Shown piece after piece: positions 24,101 through 36,100 of a DNA stretch of 64,000 nucleotides. The DNA comes from Climacteris rufus. Lineage: Eukaryota > Chordata > Aves > Passeriformes > Climacteridae. Location of the stretch: contig VZRZ01001926.1 of assembly GCA_013398175.1 (NCBI GenBank), positions 220,598 to 284,597 of the forward strand, in the 5' to 3' direction. The position numbers and the translations under genes are program-made. Every line of letters begins with the position of its first letter. Position 1 is the first letter of the stretch. The notes beneath the pieces are model-generated. The model made no database searches, was not told the DNA's origin, and saw only the letters and a program-made list of their open reading frames with translations.

Positions 24101-27100
24101 CACATGGTCAGTTGCAAACAAGTAAAGTGCAAAGTCCACACAGGTGACTCAAGTAACACACAAAGAGAGGACAGCAGACTGAAGGTCTGGATGAAGAAGG
24201 TCAGAAATTAGGCAAGAGCCACATATTTAAACAAGGAGATTAAGCTAGATTCCTCTGCAAAATTCTAAGCAGCTTCAATTACCTTTGGAAACATCAATTC
24301 TTAGTGAATTGGGCCCTTATATTACCCCTAGCCATAGTCCTTTCCCCCTCTGTAGTATTGATTTAACTTTTCCCTCTAATTGTCTAATTAGGTTGCTGTA
24401 ACTGTTAATAGGATAGCGTGCAGATATCTTAACCTCTGAGATCCTAATGACTTGTGCATATTAGAGCAACTATCAAATACGTATTCAATCTCTGTCTTTG
24501 TTTTAAAACTGAAAAAAACCTCCTTATATTTTACAAGTGCACTTCAGAACAAGCTATAGTTACAGAAGTGCAGCCTTCCTGAACCATTATCCATGCTTGT
24601 GGACACTAAGTGCTTTTACTCTGCTTCTGTTACTTGACTACAGCACTCCAAATGAAAGGGTCTTGCGAATAATAGAAGTACCTAAACCAGATTTTTTAAG
24701 TGTGTCTATTTGATTTTTACATGTTTTCTTTAAACAAATACATTTGGAAAAGCACTATGTATTATTTGGATGCTTTGTTTTAAAATGAAGACAGAGTTGG
24801 TTTTTCAGATGTGTTTGTATTAACCATTATTAACATAGAGGTACTGGCCACATCTCGGATGTGCTAAAACCTCATTAAATTTCAATAAAGCTTGAGTGGT
24901 CAAGTCAGACTGGTAAAAAATGTACAGTGTAATGGGGAAAAAAGGCCCACTACACGATGCAAACGATACAGTGCATTGTAAAGACTTAAAAATGGCTGTG
25001 TCTGAGAGGGCCTGAGTTGCCTGCCACTTCAATCTTTCCTGTTTATGAGAGAAACTTAAGTAACTTACACATTTGTGGTGCCACTCTGCTCAGAGGTGAA
25101 ATTCACCCAGCGGAACTGGCTATTCAGGCACTTACAGGACACTGTGGTATTGCTTACAGGAGCAGTATCACTGCCTAGTACTAAGTGTTTGCAAAATACA
25201 GCTCTAACACAACTGGGACAGGCTAGTAAGTTTTAATCTGCTTCTGCCTTGCTTCTTCAAAATCAAATGGAAGAAAGTTTATATGGATTAGCTCTGTAAG
25301 GTTGCTTCTCAGTGTGTACTAGACTAACACATTAGTAATATAGAAAATAGACTGATTTCTTGCATTTGTGTGGAACCCCTCTCTACCTAGTGACCATCTG
25401 GTACATATTAATATCTCCACAAAGCCTTAGCTTTCCATTACAAGGAAGTTCTCTGGGTATTGGCAACTTATAGTTCAGGATTTTTTTTTCCCCCCCAGAG
25501 AATGTGTCCCTTAGGCAAATACTTCCTCTAGATTACTGTATTATGAAATGCTTTTCTTTAAGCATACTTATAGCTTTTTCTTAGAACCTCCCCTTTAAGC
25601 ACACTTAAAATGCAAGTGTATCAACAGACATATAGGCATATAAATGCGTATCAAAAACAGACATAAAATATGGTTGTTATTTGGCAAGATTTTCTTCTCT
25701 TTTACCTCCTTATCAAGCAATGACTAATTGCTTTCTTATGTTGTGTGCAGCACTGTTTGTAAACTGACCAAATACCATACACATTATTGTTTCTGCTGAA
25801 TGGGGTATTAACTTGGAGACTGGAAGCCCGTGAATGCTTGCACTGTGGTTTAATCCTTAGGGAAAATACAACGTCAAAATTCCATAATTTCTTTTTTCTG
25901 TCCTGTTCTCTGCTCTGTTATTTGTCTTGTTTGTTGGGGATGAGCACAGGATTTGACAAGCATAAAATAGTGTTGGAGTGAATACTTTCAGGATCCAGCA
26001 TATTCTTGCTTCAAGAGGGCATGTGTTTTCAGTTGCTGGACCTCTACCTGTCCCTTTGGACACAAACAGGCCCACTCCAGGACTGCTGTGGAGCAGGCAG
26101 CACATTTGGATTGGAGTTCATCATCATCTAACTGTGTGAGACCAATGTTCCCAGCCATGCTGTGGCTTATGGAAGCCTTCTAAAAGAGTATAGTGTTTGG
26201 CTTCTCTTTTCTATTTGGGCAACATTCAAAGCTCTGTCTTAACAAACTACAGCCTTCAATTGGCTGTGTTAAAGAAAGATGGCTGAGAGAAACCACACTT
26301 TCTGCCATGAGAGGGTAAAAAATAATCCACTACCCTTGTCAGTACAAGCCTTCAGACTGACATCCAGAGCTAAATTGTGTTAACCATTAGCTGTATTTGA
26401 AGGCTGGCTTTGTGGTGAGCACACTGTGTATTTAACCGATTTTCCTTTCTAAGCATTCAAGTTACAGGAGTTCATTGTGTCCATGTCCTATGCAAAGCAT
26501 AGGGCAAACAACAACAAAGTGCTTCCATACATAATTCTGTGCAGTAAATCAAAAGGGCTTCTCGAAAACTTACAGAGGAACACAGACATTCTTTTACTCT
26601 AAAATCATTACTATTTAACAGGACTTCTCTAAATCATAACAGCTTCTTATTAGAAGTTGCAGCATTTTGGTGACTTTGTCAGTAGTTCAAAATCATGAAG
26701 CTTTTGAAAGGGCCAGATAAAATGAAGCATGTGGGGCATCAGAAAGCTTAGGGACATTGGTGACCAACATTTAGATTTTTGATTGTTGGAGTGGAATTCA
26801 GAATCTAGATTCATCATCTCTCTCTGCATTTCTAAGAGATGGGGCTGGATGGCTTTAGAAGCCGTTTAAAACAGCGTTTTCAAGATGCAGCTTTCAAAAG
26901 CTTGGTGCTTATCCACTAGGTGTTTAAAATAAACTACAGAAGCATAGGCTCCACCTGCCCAGCTCTTTGCCTTCTCTATGAGGCTTTAAATTTCAGCTGC
27001 TTGTGTTGATCTGTCTCTGCCCCAGTGAGTCTCAAATTATTTTTCTGAGCAGTGAAGCAACATCAAGGGAAGGAGGGGGGAGAGGGTCCCTGCTAGGGCA

Positions 27101-30100
27101 GTCTGTAGCCTGGTGATTGGACTCCTCTCCAAAGGAGATTCATCTAAGGAAGAAAAATTAATTTGCTGGGCTGTTCAAAAGGAAACAGGAGAAAGAAGGG
27201 CTGCTGTCAGTCTGTCTGGCATTATCTGAAGAAAAAGCGATATATGCCATTCTGTCTGTGAATAAACCAATTCTGTTAGTTTGTGTTTGAACATGTGTGA
27301 AAAATCCCTCTTTTAATGAGCTCTTTAAGAAAAGTAGGTAAGGGGAAATACAGTTACTCCACATCAAATTAAAGAGGCCCAGAATTCCTTGAGTCCTGAT
27401 GAAAAGCTCACTTTGGCATGTGTGCCAAAAGAAAACTTTCAGAATGGTTTTGTGGTCAAAATATTGTGGTGTGGATGGTGTTTGATGCCCCCTCCCCAAA
27501 GCAGCTGAGCCTCTGCGAAGTCCAGGTGGGAGCCATCCTTCAGAGACAGTAGACTCCAAGCATCTCAGGTGCTGATGTACTTCTCAGGTACTGATTTTAG
27601 GTGCTGAGGTATTTCTCAGGAGCTAGATGCAAAGAATGTATGAGTCTGCAAATACATCTTTGTCCCAACAAAACCACCTTTCATATTGTGCTGTATTTCT
27701 AGTGGGGCATGTTCTATAAATGTGCTGTTCATTGGGGTGTATATGATATGTGAGAAGCTTATCAGCCTTATTGAGGACAACAGTAACAATGTCTAGAGCA
27801 TTTGTAATGGAAAAAAGGCATGTGAGACCTCAGTCTCAACTGCTGCTGGAGTCATGGGTTTTTGGTCAGATCCATGTAGTGAGGCATTGTCTTCACTGTC
27901 ACTCTGAGCAGAAACAATGTTCAGTCTTGTGCTTATTTCAGAGCCGTTTTGCACCATCAGCTCAGACAAGACCAATAGTGATGGTGCAAGCGGATGCAAG
28001 CAGCTGGCGTAACACATTTCACATCTGGAGAGAAATGCCACAGTATGAGCACACTAGTGTTAGGCAGTCTTTCATTCCCCTGGGGGCATGAGGCAGCGTG
28101 CCTCATGGTGTCACCATTTGGTAGTTCTTCTATCATTCCTATTTAATTTCAGCCATTTTAGAAGTTGTTCTGTTTTAAATTGATTTCTAAATTTTCTTTT
28201 TGACTCAGACAGTACCAGACAGCATGGGCTTACACTTCAGTTTCAGTCAGGCATGTATGCTGAATCTAGCCAAAGGATGCTCAACTCAGATGAAGTGTGC
28301 TTACCCTCTTTCACACATATTTAACTCTGTTGAGTTAAAACACAGAACTGCCAGCTCAGTGCCAGCATCTCTTAGCACTCTGATCTGGAAGGCTCAAATC
28401 CCCTCTTTCTTTGAAGTCATGTTTTGAAGGACTTTTGAAACATGCACTGCCTAAGACAAGATGTTTACCCATCATGGAAGCGAAGCAGTGCGTACATTCC
28501 TGAGCATGGTGAGGTAGCATGGTAAGTGACTAATGAGACTTGTCTTCCCTACCTGTATTTATAATGTAAACAGGACACTCCAGTTCCCTAGTCCCAAGCA
28601 CCACCACTTCTGACTCTCGCGCTCGACAGGGTTATGATGCTAGGGGACGCATGCTGGATTGGAAGGATCCGCTTGATTCATCTGAAAATACAGATCCATA
28701 TGTGGCAGTTTCATCCCATAATCATCAAGACAAGAAGGGTAAGGCCTTGGAAATGGCATCCTGTGGTGAGAAGGGAGGGGGAGGAGGACTAAAGTGTAAC
28801 TGCTTCCAGCTGGCTCAGAGTAACATATAATGAAACTCCTGTGCTATAATTAAAAGCTTATCGTAAAGACTGAAACTAAATGGCCTATCTCAGATTCAGT
28901 CCTAGATAATTCACTGCCTGAGGAAACCACACAAAACAAACAGAAGTGTATGCCTTTATAGAGAGTTTTTTGCGTGTGTATGGGAAGGAGGGAAACAGTG
29001 GGGTTAAGCTCTCTTTAAATTTGATCTGCCCTCTTCTCTGACAGCAATATCCATGGCTTCCTATTGTTCTTAAGGGTTCATTTTTATATTGCTTTTCTCT
29101 GAATTCCCAGAGCAGCACAGCAGATCTCAGCTGATTTCACATTTGTCTCTCAACAACCATAGAATCATGAAGTGCTTTGCGTTGGAAATGAATGTAAAGG
29201 TCATCTTGTTCCAACCTTCCCTGCCATGACCAGGAACACTTTCCACTAGACCAGGTTGCTCTGAGCCCCATTCAACCTGGCCTTGAACACTTTCAGGGAT
29301 GGGCCATCAACAGCTTCTCTGAACAACTTGTTGTAGTGCCTCACCGTCCTCAGAGTAAAGAATTTCTTCCTAATATCTAATTTAAACCTGCCCTCTTTCA
29401 GTTTGAAGCCACTCCCCCTTGTCCTATCCCTACATGCCCTTGTAAAAAGTCCCCCTCCAGCTCTTTTGTATCCCCTTCTAGGTACTGGAAGGCTACTATA
29501 ACATCTTCCCAGAGCCTTCTCTTCCTCAGCCTGAACAGCCCTAGTTCTCTCAGCCTGCCTTCACAGGAGAGGTGCTCCAGCCCTTTGATCATCTTTGCGA
29601 CCCAGGTCTTTCCTGTGCTGGGGACCACAGAGCTGGACACAACACTGCAGGTGGGGTCTCACATGAGCAGAACAGAGGGGCAGAATCCCCTCCCTCACCC
29701 TGCTGCCTGCACTGCTTTGGATGCAGCTCAGGATACAATTGGCTGTCTGGGCCATGAGTGTATGTTGCTGGCTCTTGTCCACCCTTTCATACACCAGCTC
29801 CCCAAGTCCTTCTCCAGAGGGGTGCTCTCAATTCCTTCACTTCCAGCCTGCATTGGTACTGGAAAATGCCATGACCCAGGTACTTTGCACTTGGCCTTGT
29901 TAAACCTTAAGGTTTCTATGGGCCTAATTCTCAAGCTTGTCCAGGTCCCTCTGGATGGCATCCCCTCCTTCAGGTGCATCAGTCACACCACAGAGCTTGG
30001 TGTCAGGTGCAAACTTGCTGAAGGTGTACTCAATGCCGTTATATCATTGATGAAGACACTGCTCCCAACATTGACACTTGAGGGATACCACTTGTCATTG

Positions 30101-33100
30101 ATCTCCATTCAGACATCAAGCCATTGACCACTATCCTCTGGATAAGACTTTCCAGTGAATTCCTTACCCATTAAATTGTCCACTCATCAAATCCATCTCT
30201 CTCCAATTTAGAGAGAAGGATGTTATGGGCAACCATATCAAGGCCTTAAAAAGTCCAGATAAATGACATATTGGTGGACTCTTCACCACGTTGATCAGGC
30301 AGCACTTTCCCTCGGTGAAGATGTGCTGGCTGTCTTGAACACCTTCCTGTTCTCCATGTGCCTTAGCAAAGCTTCTAGGAAGATCTGTTCCATGATCTTC
30401 ACAGAGATAATGAAACTGACAAGGTCCTTCTTTCTACCCTTTTTAAAGATGGCCACAAGGTTTCCCTTTTTCCAGTCACCTGTGACTTCACCTAACTGCC
30501 ATGCTTTTTAAATATCATGGAGAGTGGCTTGTTAATTAAATCAGCCTACTCCCTCAGGACTCGGGGATATATCTTATCAGGTCCCATAGACTTAGATATG
30601 TTCAGGTTCTTCAGGTGGTCCCAAACCTGATTTTCTCTTGCAGTGCGAGGGACTTTGCTCCCCCAGGCCCTGTCTTGTGGACCATACACTTGAGAGGTGT
30701 GGGAAGAGAAGTTGCAAGTGAAGACCGAGTTGTTGAGTACCTCAGCATTATCCTCATCCATTGCAGTTTACCAGGTGGAGTATGCCTTCTTTGACCTTCC
30801 TTTTCTGGCTGGCATACCTGTAGAAGCCATTCTTGTTATTCTTTGCATCTCTTGCCAAGTTCAGCTCCAGCTACACCTTGGCCTTCCTGACACCATCCTT
30901 ACACAACTGGACTATACTCTTTCCTATACTCTTTCCATGATACCTGTCCCTGTTTCCACCACCTGTGCATTTCATTTTTGCCCTTTGACCAATAGGTCTC
31001 AATACAGTCATCCAGTCTCTTGTCTTCTTTGCCCAGTTTCTTTCACCTGAGTTAAGCTAGCTCTTCTCTCTTGCAAGTTAACCTTAAAGATATGCCAGCT
31101 CTGTTCTGCTCCTTGTCTTTGAGGGCAGTTTCCCAAGAGGTTCTATTGACCTCCTCTTGAAGAGCTGAAAGTTTGCTTTTCTGAAATTTGGGGGCCTGGC
31201 TTTACTCTTTGCCTGACCCATGTGCCTGAGGACTGTGAACTCCACCAGCGCATGATCACTGCAGCCCAGGCTGCTGCCACTCTTGACATCACCAGTCAGT
31301 TCAGTTGAGCTGGTGACCATCAGGTCCAGTATCCCAGTATAGATACTGACAGTAGTTTAACCACTGAAGTAAAATTGAGAGTAGTCCTAGTCACTGGGCC
31401 TCAGTCCCACTGTTTTCAGTAGGAGAGACCTAAGCATGAAATACCTTCTAGAGTGTGGTTATTAACTTACATTAAAAGATGCATAGGTGACTGCTCATGT
31501 GAAGAGATTCTGTGTTGTGTTTTTCACACACCAAAAGGTTGGGATTTAGGTGTCATTTCACAGTATTTAGACCAGTGCTGAAGCACAGGGGTCTCATGCC
31601 AACCCTGTCCTTTGACCTTCAGTCACCCTTTGCCACACATTCAGAGAATTAGGCAGAGAATTGCCAAAGTTTGCTACTTGAACATACTTAGAGAAGAACC
31701 TTTTCTCCTGTGTAAGGATGGTGGTGCATCTCACAGCATCTTGACCCTCATCATTCTTCCAGCTCCTTTTAATCTGTATTGCAGAGAGTTTAAAACTGTT
31801 CCTTTTAAACAGATATGTTAGGTTCAAATAGCTCCACTGCCTAGAGAGATCTGAATCCTCGTTATTCTTCTCCAGATTGTTCTTGGATATCTTTTTTCAA
31901 TCTCTGCTCTGTTGAAGATGTTTTGGTCTGTGTGGACTAATTAAGTACTCAGTGTGTCAGAAGGAAGATGAGTATGAGCAAAACTCACTTGCTGAGTGGT
32001 TAGGGCACTCACAAGGGGCAGGAACACACATGAGTTCAGTCCTTTGTGCTATGATTACTTGATATAAAACACTTAAAATATTAATTGAAATGTGGATTCC
32101 AGTCTCTATTGTTCATGCATTTTACATGAAAAACTCATTAGACAAAAGCATCAACTGTTCCTAGAGGAACTACTGACATGTCAGACCTGATCCTTTGTAT
32201 TGTCTGCCCAAACTAGTAGGTTACTAAATCATATACCTTCCCCTCCATTTGACCCACTGAATCTTGGAATCTTTGTGTTAGCTGTGGAGGCTTTCAGCAG
32301 AGGGTGATGAGCAAATTAACATCACGGAACAGTCTTCAGGAGAGCTGCACAAATAGCTGCTGGTGGTCTGGACCCAGACTGTGACCTCAGTGCCTGTTAT
32401 TCATAACAGCCCCAGACACATGATGCCTCCCACAGCCCAGGGATATCCAGAGTTTCTCACTGAACTCCCCAGGATTGACCTCAAAGAGCCTTCATTGTTC
32501 CTAACCATAAAGGCAATGGGCATCACCTGGCTGGCCCAGCAGAGACAAAATCTGAAGCACTTTTCCAGTTGAGAAAGTCAGTCAAATTAGACAGGAGATA
32601 GAGTAAAATTTCTTGAGATACTATGGAAAACATTAATCTAATAGCCTTGGCTTTTAAGCTTATTGGCAGGAAATTGAATAAGAAGATTCAAATTCCCTCA
32701 GGCAGAAGATGTGAACTTGTCTCCACCTCTCAGCTAATTAGGTCTTCCTATAGAAAAAGGGCAAAACGGCAGCTGTGTGAACAATTTCTTTGTGGAGCTG
32801 ATCCTGTAGACATTCTGGGAGAATAACTGCAAATTTAAACAAAAAAAAAGTGGATTTGTAGAACCTGATGAGACTTACCTGTGTGTTAAACACAGAGCCA
32901 TTTTGCACCCTGCAGACCTGTGGGCTGCTGAGCCTTGGTAGAGGAAGAATTTCAGGTGGCTGCAATACTCCAACTCAAACGCACAATTTCAGGTGCAAGG
33001 GACTGAAAGTGTTGAAGATGAAATCTCAGACTCCTAATTCCTATTTAAGTTCGGTTTGAGATACCATTCTCATTTTTTTAATTCCTCATCTCTTGCTCTT

Positions 33101-36100
33101 CAGCTGTAGAAAGGCAATTGAGAAAAAGTTGTTACTAGGTATCACTTATATAGCAAAGGGAAGACAGATAAACATGCATGCCCTCCTAAAGATGGCATGT
33201 GATTTACCTAGCACTCCTCTTTTCTCTCAGGAATGTCAGTTGTAATGCTGACAGCCAAAAAATAAGCCTCTCTCCTTTTTCTCTTCAGTCTGTTAGTAAC
33301 ACCTATTTAGTAACATCTGTTATACAAAATACTTCAAGCAAGAGGACATTTTTTAGAAAACCCAGTGTTCCCAGTTCTGAATGTTAAGTGGTATCTTTCT
33401 CTTGTGCACCCTGAAAGTGATGTCATTAAGGGAGGAAAGGAAGGAAAGGAAGAGAAGAGGAGAGGGAGAGGGAGAGGGAGAGGACTTGAAGGAATCCTTG
33501 AACCTAGCTCTTCTGCTGCTTCCAGAAAGGATCAGAAACCACCAAGAGTGGGAGATCTGCCCCTTCATGTACAGAGAGAAATGCAGAGATGTGTGGCATT
33601 TTAATGGCATTGTTTGTTATGTGTGGATCCCTGCTTCACAAGTCTTCTGCAAAGCAATGCTTCATAGATGGAAAGCTAGTTCTTAAAAGCATCTAGCATG
33701 CCAGTAGCAGCTTTCAGAAGAGTATGCAGTGAAAATATTAATAAATGTATAGGTGTTGCATTCTAATCATTTTCAGTTCAATTCACTGACTCATGAAGTG
33801 GCCTACATTCAATACTTCCCTCCCTAGAGAGTGATGGTTGCCAAAGAGCCTTATAAACACTTGACAGGGTCGTTTAAATATCATGCATTCTTTGGTGCCT
33901 AATTATGAATATTAGCAAAGCTGGAAGCAGTCTACACCAATCAAAACAATGGTGGCAGAGGTGACCGCATGGTTGTGTACCATTACCATCTACTTGTGTG
34001 TTGTTACTCCTTGCCTTCCCCAGTCAGAGCCAGTTGGCTCCAAAATTCTCTTGAGTTGTTTCAAAAGGGCGAAGGAAAGAGCTCTTACACAAAATTAAGT
34101 GAAGAAAGGTTACAATTACAACCCTTTTATCTAGATTTTGTTTTCACTTTTGCTGTGACTTCTTTTGTTTTCACACATTCACAAAGAAAAAAATTATTAT
34201 TTTGTCCTTTTTTTTGCTAGGTGCTTCGTATTTTTTTTCATTCCTTGTGTCTAATCCTTGGACCACTGTTTTCTTTCTTTTTCTGTGCTCACAAATGGCT
34301 CCTTACTGATTGTACTAATTGTGTAGAATCCATTTGCTGTTTTCTTTACTGTAACACAGTTGCTTTGATGATGTCACATCCATCCATATGCTTCACTTTT
34401 AATTCAGTGCAGGCATCTTGGGGAATATCTGTGGGGGTGTGAAGAGGGGGTTCTTTAAATGGGTTGACTCATGGGAATGTGACATTTGTGTGCCACAGCT
34501 TTAGTAGCTAAATATACTCTGGGACTGTTGTTTCTGAGCTACATCACATTTCTTGCGAAGATGAAAATGTGTAGTGCAACCCATAGAGTGGGGATTGTGT
34601 GTTGCCATCCCGTTGACATTGTCATTTTGGCCATTAAGGAATCTGCCATTTCTGTTGCAGAAAAAAAAAAAAAAACAATCAGCTCTGATAGGGCAAACTG
34701 TGATCCTCTTTCTTATTTTCCACCAATGTCCTCCCCAGGAAACTAAATTAAGCCAAGCCCAAAAAAGCCAAAAGAACACATGTTCTAGAGTATATTTATG
34801 TTTTGTTTTCTTTCTTGATGTGTTTTAGTGTTTTTCTCACCTTTGTTGAAACAGTTTCCCTAACCTTGCTGTTTAACCTTGCCCCCTGCTGCCATTGTAC
34901 TTGGTCTTCCTCCCTCCGCAGTTGGAGTCATGAAGCTCCTCCTGTGGAGCACTCCAAGGCTTTACCCTCTACACCACAGTAGTGCCATAGTGTTGCATCT
35001 CTCTGTAGTCGTCCTACTAACGAAGGGGGGAATAGAGACCTACAGCTCTTTGACAGGCCTCCGTGAAGAAAACGAAGTGATTTTCTTCAAGACTAGGTGG
35101 TCTTGTCCCTCATTACCCTGCCGCCCTTCTCTGCTGCCTCTTGTCCTTCCTGCCTCCCTTCAGAAATGCCTTATGCTTTTCTAGATTCATTAGTGCAAAT
35201 GTAGCCAACAGCTCCGTTTTCTCACTCCTTCCCTAATTGCCTGAAACCTACCTTTTAATCACAGTTTTGATAAATTGGTTGCAAATTCAGGTTACGTGTT
35301 TGAGACTCCGCTACAGCTTCTCCACAACATTCTGTTGGAAGTGGCTGAGCTGGGCACTGAATGACAAAAGGGTAGTGGTTAGCAGTCTTTAATGTTTGTA
35401 TTCTTACTTGTCTCACCACTCACTGGGTGAAGATTATGAGGTGGTATCTCCTTTCCTTACCCATGTAAAAAGGTAGAAAGCTGATTAGAAGTGGGATGTA
35501 ATGAACACTGTTTACAGAGATAACAGTTGCTGGTTTATTTGGATATCAAGGGTGTTCCTTTAGAGACAGTATCTGGTAGCACCTATTATTTTATAGATTG
35601 TATAGTCTGTATTATTATTTTTAATAACTGCAGCTCTTCCTCTGGTACATCATTAGCAGTGGTCAACTGCTCTGTTTGGAGAGGGCTGTACTCTTGGGGT
35701 GCCCAAGAGCTTTCCTTTCAAACCTTCCTCCAGAAGATATTTCATATTGTACACAAGTGACAGTTACTAAATTTTACTGTGATTATCACTACTTGAAAGA
35801 TTTGCCAAGTGCTGACAATACTTGTCTCTGTAGAGTCTGGAAATGTTCAGGCAAATTCTGCTGCAGTGAGACAAAATTATAAGAAACTTCAGGTACGGTT
35901 ATGATAAAGAATGTAAAGTGCTGAAATTACAGGATACTTTACAAGTAGACAGGAAATGAGTAGGGAAAAAATCTGTCACAAAACAAAGCTTCAGACTTTT
36001 TTTTTGGCTTTTTTTTTATTCCCGCATAAATTAAACAACTGATATTCTCCACAGGCAAGCTGAGTTTTTCGTCAGGAATTACATTTGCAGACTCTCTTTT

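Noticed and set aside
29398..30127. Several open frames of 77-180 codons
   Set aside because: All lie in the CR1 element at 29158-31345, and the 180-codon one is antisense to the CR1 coding strand.
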